DNA from: GCA-2717185 sp964474755
GTDB lineage: Bacteria; Pseudomonadota; Alphaproteobacteria; UBA8366; GCA-2717185
NCBI GenBank assembly: GCA_964474755.1
Contig: CAYYUG010000007.1
Span: 27,842-91,841 of the forward strand
Direction of reading: 5' to 3'
DNA: 64,000 nt
Made by a program: the position numbers and the translations under genes. Below, in pieces: positions 43,344-52,627 of the stretch; the first letter of the stretch is position 1; each line of letters opens with the position of its first letter. The notes beneath the pieces were generated by a model, which saw nothing but the letters and a program-made list of their open reading frames with translations, ran no database searches and was not told the DNA's origin.

Positions 43344-44198
43344 ATGTCGATGCGCGTGATACCGCTCGAAGAGACGTTTGGCGCGACGGTCACCGATGTG
43401 GAGGTCGCCGAATTGGATGAGGTGGGTTTCGCCGAACTCTATGAATATTGGCTGCAGTATTCACTACTGTTGTTTCCTGGTCAGCATCTCGACAATGATC
43501 AGCAGGTCACTTTTGCGAAGCGTTTCGGTGCACTTGAGATAGATATCGTGGAGCTAAGTAACGTCAAGGACGACGGTACCTTGCGTACCGCGCCTGACGA
43601 TGACCGTATCAAAATCCTGAGAGGCAATATGGGATGGCATCACGACAGTACCTATATGCCGGTTCAGGCCAAAGGCGCTGTGTTCCGAGCGGATACCGTC
43701 CCATCGCGCGGCGGGGAAACAGGCTGGGCTGATATGTGTGCTGCCTACGATGCCCTCGGCAATACGATGCGCGATCGGATTGACGGTCTGTCGGCACATC
43801 ATTCTCTGGTCTACAGCCAAAGTAAGTCGGGCTTCACTCACAAGAGTAAGGATAGCGAATACTCAGGCTATGGGCTGGACCAAGAGGGGGCGCCGCTGCG
43901 CCCACTGGTCAAGACACATGCCGAAACCGGTCGCAAGACACTGACGATCGGCCGACACGCTCACGCCATTCCCGGCCTCTCGGATGCTAATTCGGAGGCT
44001 TTGCTGGCTGAGCTGGTCGACTTCGCCTGCCAGCCACCGCGTATCTATCATCATAGTTGGAAACCGGGTGATGTCGTCGTTTGGGATAACCGCTGTCTGA
44101 TGCACCAGGCGCGGCCTTGGGATATGGCAGAACCGCGGGTGATGTTTCACTCTAGGCTTGCCGGTGATCCGAAGCACGAGTTCGCCGCACCGAATTAA
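43344..44198 (+). CDS. TauD/TfdA family Fe(II)/2-oxoglutarate dioxygenase (tandem copy B)
   Basis: A 284-residue paralogue of the preceding gene; the blocks AKGAVFRA, GGETGWADM, AAYDAL and VDFACQPPR are shared. The triad is His99, Asp101 (WHHDST) and His254 (WDNRCLMH). The ATG at 43344 follows GAGGTAA. A tandem duplication followed by divergence is likely, perhaps giving two substrate ranges. The GMC gene starts 21 bp after it, so the two oxygenases and the dehydrogenase form one unit. Confidence 0.9.
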   Translation: MSMRVIPLEETFGATVTDVEVAELDEVGFAELYEYWLQYSLLLFPGQHLDNDQQVTFAKRFGALEIDIVELSNVKDDGTLRTAPDDDRIKILRGNMGWHHDSTYMPVQAKGAVFRADTVPSRGGETGWADMCAAYDALGNTMRDRIDGLSAHHSLVYSQSKSGFTHKSKDSEYSGYGLDQEGAPLRPLVKTHAETGRKTLTIGRHAHAIPGLSDANSEALLAELVDFACQPPRIYHHSWKPGDVVVWDNRCLMHQARPWDMAEPRVMFHSRLAGDPKHEFAAPN

Positions 44199-44219
44199 TA
44201 CAGTGGGGGTCAAAACGGC

Positions 44220-45854
44220 GTGGTGGATCAGCACTACGACTACATAATTATTGGCGCGGGATCGGCAGGTTGCACCCTCGCTAACCGATTGAGCGAGGAT
44301 TCGGCTGCGAAGGTCTTGCTGCTGGAAGCTGGTGGTTCCGATCGAGGTCCTACCATCCGTGTGCCTATCGGCTGGGGGCGCATTTTGCAGAAACAGCTTT
44401 ATGACTGGGGCTATTTCACCGAGCCGGAGCCGGCACTGGACAATAGGGAAGTAGAATGTGCCCGCGGTAAGGTGATCGGCGGCTGCTCATCGGTGAACGC
44501 TATGGCTTATGTACGCTGTCACCCACTGGATTTTAATCGTTGGGTGCGTGACGGTTGCTCCGGCTGGTCTTATGCGGATTTGCTACCCTATTTCCAACGG
44601 CAAGAAGACTGGGAGGGTGGCGAGGACGACTATCGCGGTGAGGGTGGGCCGCTGACCACAATTCAGAATAAATATCCCGATCCGCTTGTAAAGGCGCTGT
44701 TTGCCGCTGGGGCGGCGGCAGGACATGCGGCGACGGCAGACTATAACGGCGCTCAGATGGAAGGTTTCTGCATCATGCAGTCAACCATCCGGCGGGGGCT
44801 TCGCTGCAGCGCGTCGGTGGCCTATCTACGCCCTGCGCTGTCGCGTCCAAACCTGACCCTGTCGATAAATTCCATGGTGCTGGAGATTTTGTTTGAGGGA
44901 ACGCGGGCCGTCGGTGTCCGGTTCGAGCGAGGAGGCCAGTTGTTCACCGCTCGCGCCGACAGTGAGATTGTGTTGAGTGGAGGCGTAATCAATTCGCCAC
45001 AGATCTTGATGCTGTCTGGAGTTGGCGACCCGGACGAACTAGCTGAACAAGGGGTCGAGTGCCGTGTTGCGTTGCCGGGCGTCGGCAAGAACCTGCAGGA
45101 TCATATATCGGTCGGCATAGAGTATGAGCGTAAGGGTGACGGTCCCTTTGTGAACACATTGCGCTGCGACCGGCTTCTTTTAGAAATGGCCCGTGCCTAC
45201 GTCTTTGGTACTGGCTTTGCGACAGCAATGCCGGGGCCGGTGATGGCATTTCTGAAAAGCGATCCCGCGTTGGATCAGCCGGATATCCAAATGTTGAGCC
45301 GTTTCGTGCCGCCGGAAACACAACCGTGGTTTCCGGGCTACCGATCGCGCCCGAAGGACGCGTTCATGTTTAGGCCCGTCCTGCTCCATCCTGAGAGCCG
45401 TGGGTATGTGAAGCTGCGATCTGCTGATCCGCGTGACCGAGTAAGGATTTACCAAAACTTTCTCAGTAGCGAAAAGGATTGGGAAACATTGATCCGTGGC
45501 GTCGAAATGGTGCGAGATGTGGTGCGGCAAAAGCCGCTTGACGATTTTAGAGGAAAGGAAATTTCACCAGGACCAGATTGCGCGTCACGGGCGGGTATCC
45601 AATCCTATATCCGAAAAACTTCGTGGACCGTGCATCATCCGCTTGGTACCTGCAAAATGGGCTCTGCTGACGTTCCAGATACGGTCGTCGATCCGGCATT
45701 GCGCGTTCTCGGCGTAGACAATTTGAGGGTTGTGGATGCATCGATCATACCAGACATGCCTGGTGGCAATATCAATGCTCCCGTCATTGCTATGGCGGAA
45801 CGCGCGGCAGATCTGATACGCGGCCACCAGCCTTTACCCCCCATTAGTCTATGA
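44220..45854 (+). CDS. GMC family oxidoreductase (choline/alcohol dehydrogenase-like)
   Basis: A 544-residue flavoprotein with the N-terminal dinucleotide fold DYIIIGAGSAGCTLANRL, ARGKVIGGCSSVNAMAYVR, LSGGVINSPQILMLSGVGD and the catalytic-region HHPLGTCKMG near the C-terminus. It begins with GTG (44220 or 44223). Such enzymes oxidise alcohols with FAD. It follows the tandem TauD genes, so alcohol products of hydroxylation are plausible substrates. Confidence 0.92.
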   Translation: MVDQHYDYIIIGAGSAGCTLANRLSEDSAAKVLLLEAGGSDRGPTIRVPIGWGRILQKQLYDWGYFTEPEPALDNREVECARGKVIGGCSSVNAMAYVRCHPLDFNRWVRDGCSGWSYADLLPYFQRQEDWEGGEDDYRGEGGPLTTIQNKYPDPLVKALFAAGAAAGHAATADYNGAQMEGFCIMQSTIRRGLRCSASVAYLRPALSRPNLTLSINSMVLEILFEGTRAVGVRFERGGQLFTARADSEIVLSGGVINSPQILMLSGVGDPDELAEQGVECRVALPGVGKNLQDHISVGIEYERKGDGPFVNTLRCDRLLLEMARAYVFGTGFATAMPGPVMAFLKSDPALDQPDIQMLSRFVPPETQPWFPGYRSRPKDAFMFRPVLLHPESRGYVKLRSADPRDRVRIYQNFLSSEKDWETLIRGVEMVRDVVRQKPLDDFRGKEISPGPDCASRAGIQSYIRKTSWTVHHPLGTCKMGSADVPDTVVDPALRVLGVDNLRVVDASIIPDMPGGNINAPVIAMAERAADLIRGHQPLPPISL

Positions 45855-45895
45855 ATTAGTGCTTTAACTATTCAGAAATTCAATAGCAGGAGCGT

Positions 45896-46819
45896 GTGAT
45901 AGTTCAGTCTGCGGTTGGTACCGCTTCGCTCATCGCGATAGATTGGGGTACGACTAATCGTCGCGGCTTCCTGATTGGTTCAGACGGTGACGTTCTGGAT
46001 AGTCGTGCAGATGGTCTCGGCCTCGCGAATGTTGAGGACTTTAATTTCCGATCGGCCTTCGACGCCATGATCAAGTCTTGGACCTGCAACTTTGGTGTAT
46101 TGCCTGCACTACTTTCGGGAATGGTTGGCGCTTCGACGGGTTGGAAAGAAGCATCATACTGCAGACTGCCGGCTGATATGGACGACTTAGCGGCCAATCT
46201 GGAACCGGTGAGCCACGACACACCAGTCTGGATTGTACCCGGTGTTGCGGTAGGCAGACAGAACGAAATGCCGGATGTGATGCGCGGCGAGGAGCTTCAG
46301 GCAATTGCGGCCGCAGAAGGCGGGCATAGCCTTATTGTCCTGCCGGGGACCCATAGCAAATGGGTACGAATAGAGGGCTACCGGATCGTCAAATTCAAAA
46401 CATTCATGACCGGTGATCTGCATGCGGCTGTGTTGAACCACACGGTTGTATCCACACTGTCCGTAAAGCGTTCCGAATTAAATACAGTTTCATTCGACCG
46501 TGGACTTGATGTCGGCCGCTTGCATCATAGTGAGTTGACCCATGTTCTCTTTGGCGCACGAAGCCGGGTTTTGTTCGATGAACTTGCGGCAGAAAACGTT
46601 TCTGACTATTTATCGGGACTGCTGATCGGTGCTGAAATTGCAGCGGTTAGCTTAGCTGATCAATCGGATCCAGTTTTGGTGGTTGGCGACGACAAACTAT
46701 CCGCACTCTATCATCGCGCTTTGACACATTGTGGGGTTAATGCCCGCATCGCAGACGTGACGCGTATTGGCGAGACTTATTGGAACATTGCATTACGCGC
46801 CGGGATCGTTGAAGCATAA
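45896..46819 (+). CDS. dgoK: 2-dehydro-3-deoxygalactonokinase-like sugar acid kinase
   Basis: A 307-residue DgoK-family kinase: IAIDWGTTNRRGFLIGSDGD, LLSGMVGASTGWKEASYCRL, DVMRGEELQAIAA, VLPGTHSKWVRIEGYRIVKF and KTFMTGDLHAAVL. The family phosphorylates 2-keto-3-deoxygalactonate with ATP. No DgoA aldolase partner is adjacent, so the physiological substrate may differ. It starts with GTG behind GCAGGAGC. The following 321 bp carry no gene. Confidence 0.82.
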   Translation: MIVQSAVGTASLIAIDWGTTNRRGFLIGSDGDVLDSRADGLGLANVEDFNFRSAFDAMIKSWTCNFGVLPALLSGMVGASTGWKEASYCRLPADMDDLAANLEPVSHDTPVWIVPGVAVGRQNEMPDVMRGEELQAIAAAEGGHSLIVLPGTHSKWVRIEGYRIVKFKTFMTGDLHAAVLNHTVVSTLSVKRSELNTVSFDRGLDVGRLHHSELTHVLFGARSRVLFDELAAENVSDYLSGLLIGAEIAAVSLADQSDPVLVVGDDKLSALYHRALTHCGVNARIADVTRIGETYWNIALRAGIVEA

Positions 46820-47140
46820 CATATATAGAGATAGGCGGATTACCGTTTTTGTGGGGCACAGCCGTATTCAATCCGGCCACAATCAAACTGGTCGATGGAT
46901 TGCATGCCTAATAGAATGTTCCGGCACTGGCAGAACTCTTTGACCCGGTAAAAAATCGCTGACGTCTCGCCTTGGCCTATAGACTATCGGCATCCTGTAT
47001 GAAGGGACCGGCACATTCCCATTGGTGTTTGACTGTTGCACCCCGGTCTACCTCGCAGCGCAGAAAGTGGAGCTGCTTGTTGTTTTGTAGATATGACAGA
47101 TAATGGGTACGAAGGTGTTCCTCTAAATTTGTCTGAGCCG
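46820..47140. other. Gene-free interval
   Basis: A 321-bp convergent gap between the sugar kinase and the GMC gene. Short frames on both strands are interrupted by many stops. One plus-strand stretch of about 33 codons (near 46990-47090, GILYEGTGTFPLVFDCCTPV) might be decayed coding sequence, but no family was recognised and no terminator hairpin stood out. Confidence 0.6.
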
Positions 47141-48736
47141 TCACCCTCGGTCCGCCTTGATCATATCCGCCGCTTTCTCTGCGATCATCAACACCGCCGC
47201 ATTGGTATTTGCTGAGACCATGCGAGGCATGATCGAGGCGTCGATGATGCGTAGGCCATCCAGGCCGTGCATTTTTAGGCTTGGGTCGACAACGGCTAGT
47301 GGGTCGGTACCCATCTTGCAGGTACCGATCGGGTGGTAGACGGTGCCACCGTTGCCGCGCAGATAATCTAGGATTTCGTCATCGTTTTGCACCTCCGGAC
47401 CCGGAATCGCTTCAACATCGACAAATTTTGCAATGGCCGGCTGTTCGAAAATGCGCCGCGCGGCCTTGGCGCCAGCCACCATCGTATCCTGGTCGATCGT
47501 ATCACCTAGATAGTTTGGCCGGATCGAGGGGTGTGCCATCGGGTCGCTGGATTTGCAGTGCAACGAACCGGTGCTCGCGGGCCTGTGCTGCCAAAAGCCC
47601 GTCGTCATCCCTGGGAAATCGTCCAACACGCCAATCTGACCGTCCACATAGCTGGCTGGTGCGAAGGATATCTGGATATCTGGTGTCTCGACCCCGGGCA
47701 TCACCTTAATCGAAGCGCTTACGTTGCCAGGAGCGGCCGTCAGCAGTCCAGTGCGCGTTGTCGCGTAGCGCAGCAGTTCGACGCCCAACCGCCAGCCACG
47801 CGAGCGCTCGTTGAAGGTTCCTATATCCTTTGCCTTGAAACACAGCCGAGCAAGATAATGGTCCTGAAGGTTTTCGCCGACGCCCGGCAGTTGATGTACG
47901 ACCTCTAGGCCAAGCGATTTGAGCCGCTCGCCTTGGCCGATGCCGGACAATTCCAGGATCTGCGGCGAACCGATGGACCCAGCACTAAGAAGCACCTCTT
48001 GGCCGACGTGTACTTCCTTCTCGGTGCCACTCTGACTATAGACGACACCGGTAGCACGTTTGTTTTCGACTATAATCCGGCGGGTAAGCGCCTCCGTCTC
48101 GATCCTTAAATTGGGCCTCGATCGAGCTGCCTTCAGGTAGGTCTGCGCCGTGCTTTGGCGCCGCCCGTTTTTGAGGGCCTGCTGAAAGTATCCGACACCC
48201 TCCTGTGTGGCGCCGTTATAGTCGCTATTCCGGGGGATGCCGGCCTCTGCGCAGGCTTCCATGAACGTTGCGGTAAGTGGATGTTGCTCGATCGGCTCAC
48301 GAACATTGATTGGGCCGCCACGACCACGGATCTCTGGGTCGCCGACCTCCGTGTTCTCGAATTTCTGGAAGTAACCGACTACGTCGTCGAAGGACCAACC
48401 GCGATTGCCGAGTTGTGCCCAGCCGTCATAATCCTCGCGCTGGCCACGGACTATCAGATGGCCATTAATTGAGGAGGAACCACCAAGCACTTTGCCGCGT
48501 GGCCAGTGGATCGACCGGTTGCCCCAGCCTTCCTCCTTCTCTGTTGCGAAGCACCAATTGACTTTCTCATTGTAAAGGGTTTTGAAAAAGCCAGCTGGGA
48601 TATGTATGAAGGGATAGGTGTCCTTCGGTCCGGCTTCCAGCAGAAGAACCGAAATGTTCGCATCTTCGGTTAGTCGGTTGGCCAATACGCAGCCGGCCGA
48701 ACCGGCACCGATGATGACATAGTCGTACATCTCCAT
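47141..48736 (-). CDS. GMC family oxidoreductase (choline dehydrogenase-like)
   Basis: A 531-residue flavoprotein: DYVIIGAGSAGCVLANRLTE, HWPRGKVLGGSSSINGHLIV, LSAGSIGSPQILELSGIG and YHPIGTCKMG with DASIMPRMVSANTNAAVLMI. It is a second, more choline-dehydrogenase-like paralogue than the gene at 44220. The ATG at 48736 follows GGAGGG. It lies 17 bp after the aldo/keto reductase stop and forms a two-gene unit with it. Confidence 0.93.
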   Translation of the reverse strand: MEMYDYVIIGAGSAGCVLANRLTEDANISVLLLEAGPKDTYPFIHIPAGFFKTLYNEKVNWCFATEKEEGWGNRSIHWPRGKVLGGSSSINGHLIVRGQREDYDGWAQLGNRGWSFDDVVGYFQKFENTEVGDPEIRGRGGPINVREPIEQHPLTATFMEACAEAGIPRNSDYNGATQEGVGYFQQALKNGRRQSTAQTYLKAARSRPNLRIETEALTRRIIVENKRATGVVYSQSGTEKEVHVGQEVLLSAGSIGSPQILELSGIGQGERLKSLGLEVVHQLPGVGENLQDHYLARLCFKAKDIGTFNERSRGWRLGVELLRYATTRTGLLTAAPGNVSASIKVMPGVETPDIQISFAPASYVDGQIGVLDDFPGMTTGFWQHRPASTGSLHCKSSDPMAHPSIRPNYLGDTIDQDTMVAGAKAARRIFEQPAIAKFVDVEAIPGPEVQNDDEILDYLRGNGGTVYHPIGTCKMGTDPLAVVDPSLKMHGLDGLRIIDASIMPRMVSANTNAAVLMIAEKAADMIKADRG

Positions 48737-48753
48737 AACCCATTCCCTCCGTA

Positions 48754-49716
48754 TTATTCAAAGGCTGCTTGCACCTGCGCCATCTCTTCAGTACTGAGCG
48801 ATCCCGCCGCTTCTGCTTGCAGGCAATTTTCTAGTTCGGTTCGGTTCTTGACACCCAGAACGACTGTGTCGATACCCGACATGCTGAGCGCGTAGCGATG
48901 CGCTAAAGCTGCGGCAGTCTCGCCAAGTTGAGCAGCGAGGGCCCTAAATAATTTGGCCTTTTTGAAGTCAGTACGCACGCCATGTTCTTCCGGTAGTTCG
49001 CGATCGAGTGCATCTGTGAAAGCGCCACCTTGCACAGCACGGATACCCATGACACCAATGCCATGTGTATTTGCCGTGGATATAACCTCGCGGGCGCGGG
49101 TCGGGCCCCCGTAGAAATTGAGCTCTCCCGCCGAGTCGATTGGGTTGGCAAGACATTGTACAGCGGCAGGCATAGGCTCTGATTCCAACGCCTCTAGAAT
49201 CTGCGGTGGTATGCCAATGCCAGTGATGCCCCAGGCACCGACGCGGCCCTGCGCGACCAGCTTCTCGAAGGCCGGACGCACATGGTCGTGGAAAATCCAG
49301 CGCCGTGTCGTTGGGCGTTCTCCATATGCGCTGGTGTCGTAGTTGTCTGAAACGATGTTGGAGTGGAGGAAAAACAGGTCCACTCTCTCCAAGCACATGC
49401 GTTCCAGGCTCGCCGCAAGGCTATCCGTGAGTGTTTTTTCCACTTCGGCTGGGTCGGTTGTGGCCAGCCTACATTTCGTTGTGACCTTGATGCCGTCTGG
49501 CAGTTTGCCCTCGAAGGCAGCGCCAATGACGGTCTCCGCTTCGCCCATCCCGTAGGATGGCGCCAAGTCAAGCAAGGTGATCCCAGCATCGATCGCGGCG
49601 TGCACGGTGGCAATACATTCTTCCCTGGTCGTTTCCCCCCAGAGCTGGCCGATGCCGCCGCCGCCTAGTGCGAGCGCGCTTACCGGCCACAGTTTGCCGA
49701 GTTGTCGGGTCTGCAT
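48754..49716 (-). CDS. Aldo/keto reductase
   Basis: A 320-residue TIM-barrel NADPH oxidoreductase with the catalytic Asp50, Tyr55 and Lys81 and the His in FFLHSN. ITLLDLAPSYGMGEAETVIG and LAHRYALSMSGIDTVVLGVK are typical of the L-fucose-dehydrogenase/pyridoxal-type branch. It is co-directional with the GMC gene and divergent from the epimerase. It reduces aldehydes or oxidises sugar alcohols or lactols; the substrate is unknown. Confidence 0.9.
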   Translation of the reverse strand: MQTRQLGKLWPVSALALGGGGIGQLWGETTREECIATVHAAIDAGITLLDLAPSYGMGEAETVIGAAFEGKLPDGIKVTTKCRLATTDPAEVEKTLTDSLAASLERMCLERVDLFFLHSNIVSDNYDTSAYGERPTTRRWIFHDHVRPAFEKLVAQGRVGAWGITGIGIPPQILEALESEPMPAAVQCLANPIDSAGELNFYGGPTRAREVISTANTHGIGVMGIRAVQGGAFTDALDRELPEEHGVRTDFKKAKLFRALAAQLGETAAALAHRYALSMSGIDTVVLGVKNRTELENCLQAEAAGSLSTEEMAQVQAAFE

Positions 49717-49805
49717 TTTTGTCCGTCTCCGTGAAGCCGATTCGGATAAAGAAGTGCGGTGATTGTAAAGTTCCCTATCAGGAATGGAAGCGAAGGAGAA
49801 AACGT

Positions 49806-50744
49806 ATGTCTATTTTTGTCATTGGTGGTACCGGGTTTATCGGCTCGCGGCTGACCCGCGCCCTCGCAAAGCAGGGTGAGACGATCGTCTGCATGGATAT
49901 CAATCCGCATACCGCCGATTTCAGCGATCTTGAGGATCGAGTTTCGGTCGTGCGTGGCGATATGACCCAGTTTGACGATGTGCTGTCGATGATGGCGGAA
50001 GCAGAAACGGAGCGCGTTATCAACCTATCCTATTTCCTTGGAAATTTTCACCCTCCGCATGTCGCGACGAAGCTTAACGTGATTGGCATGGATAATTGCT
50101 TTGAGGCATCTCGTATCCTCGGTGTAAAGCGTGTGGTCTATGCGAGTTCGCTTGCGGTCTACGGCAAGCAGCACCATTACGGTGAGCGGCCAGTGACGGA
50201 GGAAGATTACTCACATGGCCATGACCAGTATGCGATGCACAAAATTTTCAACGAATGGCAGGCCGAGGACTATATGGACAAATACGACATGTCGATCACC
50301 GGCGTGCGACCGACCAATGTGACTGGACCGGACAAGGTGCGAGGTTCCATTGACCATGTAAACTGCATCACCCAGCCGGCACGCGGCAATCCAGTGTCAT
50401 TTCCTTACGCTGATTTTATGCGACTGCCAATCCATGTCGACGATATCACCGAGGTTTTCAAGCGAGTGTTGATGGCCGACGACCCACAGCACGCAGTCTA
50501 CAATTCCGGCGGTACCAGTGTCTCGATGGGTGACATCGCTGAGATTGTGCGTGATTTGCTACCGGATGCCGACATAACCTTCGAGAATGAGACCGGTGGT
50601 TACGAAGATTCAAGCGTGTTTCTGATGGATAATAGTCGGCTGGTTAATGAATTTGGTTTGCAATACAGGCCATACCCGGAACGGGTATTACAGATCATCA
50701 ACGAAGTGCGAAGTGACGAAGGGCTGCCGGAAATCTCGACCTAG
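49806..50744 (+). CDS. NAD-dependent epimerase/dehydratase family protein
   Basis: A 312-residue extended SDR: MSIFVIGGTGFIGSRLTRAL, VVYASSLAVYG and YAMHKIFNEWQAEDY (YxxxK). The nucleotide-sugar loop is not obvious, so the substrate may be a sugar acid or other hydroxy compound rather than a UDP-sugar. The ATG at 49806 follows GAAGGAG; the frame open further upstream runs antisense to the aldo/keto reductase start and is not used. A GMC remnant follows directly. Confidence 0.88.
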   Translation: MSIFVIGGTGFIGSRLTRALAKQGETIVCMDINPHTADFSDLEDRVSVVRGDMTQFDDVLSMMAEAETERVINLSYFLGNFHPPHVATKLNVIGMDNCFEASRILGVKRVVYASSLAVYGKQHHYGERPVTEEDYSHGHDQYAMHKIFNEWQAEDYMDKYDMSITGVRPTNVTGPDKVRGSIDHVNCITQPARGNPVSFPYADFMRLPIHVDDITEVFKRVLMADDPQHAVYNSGGTSVSMGDIAEIVRDLLPDADITFENETGGYEDSSVFLMDNSRLVNEFGLQYRPYPERVLQIINEVRSDEGLPEIST

Positions 50745-50748
50745 AATA

Positions 50749-50981
50749 CTGGAAACAATAGACTTTATTGTAATTGGTGCCGGGTCGGCGGGCTGTGTCC
50801 TGGTTAACCGATTGACCAGAATGGATAGAACACCGTCTTGGTTGTCGAAGCAGGCGGCACGGATACGCATCCCTGGGTAAAAGTGCCGACTTGCATTGGC
50901 CTAATGTTGACTGACAGGCGTTTCGTCTGGCCGTATTGGACCGGGGCGGAAACAAAGTTCGATTTCCAAAAAATCTGCTGA
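50749..50981 (+). pseudogene. GMC oxidoreductase N-terminal remnant
   Basis: Just after the epimerase stop the plus strand reads DFIVIGAGSAGCVLVNRLT, the FAD motif of GMC enzymes, without a proper start codon. A frameshift follows, and the next frame reads TVLVVEAGGTDTHPWVKVPT and then FVWPYWTGAET, the expected continuation. It ends in TGA at 50979. About 450 residues are missing. From 50982 to 51345 no gene was recognised; 51236-51272 holds an 8-bp inverted repeat (CTGGAGCA / TGCTCCAG, 21-nt loop). Confidence 0.65.
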
Positions 50982-51345
50982 TCGCGTAGCCGGTGGTCCA
51001 GTTCGTTCAATGGCATGAAGCGGTATATGCCACTAAGACGAATGACGCGATCCCAATAATACCGCTGGTAATGACTATGCTGAGCGTTTTGCGAATTGCA
51101 GAATTTGAGGAGGTGTCGAGATCGAGAAAATGTGCATATTCGGGTTCTAAGAGCTTATGAAAATTGATTGAAGAATTTCGTTCGCAACAGATTTTCGATG
51201 CAAATTAAATAGCGCGCAACATGATCCAGCTTAACCTGGAGCAGATTGTTTGTCTGAGTGTGTTTGCTCCAGTTTACTGACGGTATGTTTTTAGAGTGGT
51301 GAAAAACGTTAATGGATAGGCGTTGAGGAAAGTCAGCCTTCGCGG

Positions 51346-52524
51346 CTACCAGAGGCGGATATTCTCGTAAATTCGAACATTAATGTCCGCGGCCATACCC
51401 GGTGTTATGTAAGGGGGTGGCGCGTCCAGTGAAATGCGGATTGGTACACGTTCCACAGAACCGCCCAGCTTCTTGCCCTCTGCCCCATTGCCACCGTTCG
51501 CGATGCTGGCTGTGGTAATGTTTCCGATTTGACGAACCGAGCCAAAATAATCCTCGAATGGATAGGCGTCAAAGTTGATCCGAACGTCTTGGTCAATCTT
51601 TACATGGCGAATTTGACTTTCATCAACATAGGCCTCGACCCAATATCGATCCGGGTCGTGTAAAATTAGAATGTTGACCCCGTCTTCGACATACTCGCCC
51701 TTGAACTTGTGGATGTGTCCGACGACGCCATCGATGGGGCTGGTGATCAGCCGATAGCCGAGGATCAGCCGCTGTTTGCGGATAGAGTCCTGGATCCTGT
51801 TCTGTTTGATGTCCGAAATTTTTATCTTGTTCTTAAGGACGTCGACTTTGTGTAGTTCTGCCGATAGTTGCTTCAGCTCTTTTTTAGCGATTGCGATCCT
51901 ACCGGTATAGCTCGTCGCCTGTGCTTTCAGGACGAGGACTTTGTCCTGCTCCTCTGTCAGCTTGGTTTCCGGAGTGAGCTTCTTCTTGAATAGGATCCGA
52001 GTGCGCGACAGGTTTTTCTCCGCCAGGCTGCGCCGTGCCTGCAGGGCCTTGTAGGCGACTTCAAGTGTGCGAATTTTTTCGTGCTGGGTTTCAAGTTTAG
52101 AGTTTAGCTCGGTTTCAAAAGCAGATTTTTCGGATACCAGGCTTGTCCGATTGGCCTGTTCCAGCAGCAGATCAGTTTGCAGGGACGCAATGTTTAACCT
52201 GATATCCTCGTGAACGAGGGTGATCAGTAACTGGCCCGCTTTAACGTGGCTGCCTTCCGCCACGTGGACTTGTTCGATCTTTCCGTCAATCTGTGCTGAA
52301 ATATTCGTGAATTCGGTCTGGACCTTGGCGTTGCTTTCATACACGTGAGTGAACCAGAAAAACACCTCGTAGGCGAGCAAGCCCAGCATGCTGATCACGC
52401 AGGCGACAAGCAGAATTTTGACTTTACCTTTCAGGTTCAAGACGGAATGCTCACTACACCAAGGGATCGCGTCGTCACTGCCCCACGAGATTTGCAAGCG
52501 GCAGTTCGACTTTGTTGCTGTCAT
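51346..52524 (-). CDS. HlyD/EmrA-type membrane fusion protein
   Basis: A 392-residue periplasmic adaptor: a membrane anchor at about residues 34-56 (VKILLVACVISMLGLLAYEV), the split lipoyl domain (QIDGKIEQVHVAEGSHVKAG, ITSPIDGVVGHIHKFKGEYV), a long coiled-coil hairpin rich in Lys, Glu and Leu (about 115-255), and a beta-barrel (EAYVDESQIRHVKIDQDVRI). It would link an inner-membrane pump to an outer-membrane channel. It is divergent from an MFS gene, which may be its pump. No TolC-like gene is present. Confidence 0.9.
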   Translation of the reverse strand: MTATKSNCRLQISWGSDDAIPWCSEHSVLNLKGKVKILLVACVISMLGLLAYEVFFWFTHVYESNAKVQTEFTNISAQIDGKIEQVHVAEGSHVKAGQLLITLVHEDIRLNIASLQTDLLLEQANRTSLVSEKSAFETELNSKLETQHEKIRTLEVAYKALQARRSLAEKNLSRTRILFKKKLTPETKLTEEQDKVLVLKAQATSYTGRIAIAKKELKQLSAELHKVDVLKNKIKISDIKQNRIQDSIRKQRLILGYRLITSPIDGVVGHIHKFKGEYVEDGVNILILHDPDRYWVEAYVDESQIRHVKIDQDVRINFDAYPFEDYFGSVRQIGNITTASIANGGNGAEGKKLGGSVERVPIRISLDAPPPYITPGMAADINVRIYENIRLW

Positions 52525-52627
52525 GAATTATGAAATAAATTCAATCAGGTTACGCTATCAGCAATATGATAACGGATCAACATGACGCCGCGCGAAGCGC
52601 GGTGTTTGTGCGATAGGGAACAGGCGC

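Noticed and set aside
51100..51180. Possible ketopantoate-reductase-like start (EIEKMCIFGF)
   Set aside because: Only ten residues before a stop; not enough to support a remnant.
51236..51272. 8-bp inverted repeat CTGGAGCA / TGCTCCAG as terminator
   Set aside because: The 21-nt loop and lack of a T run on either strand make a terminator call unsupported.
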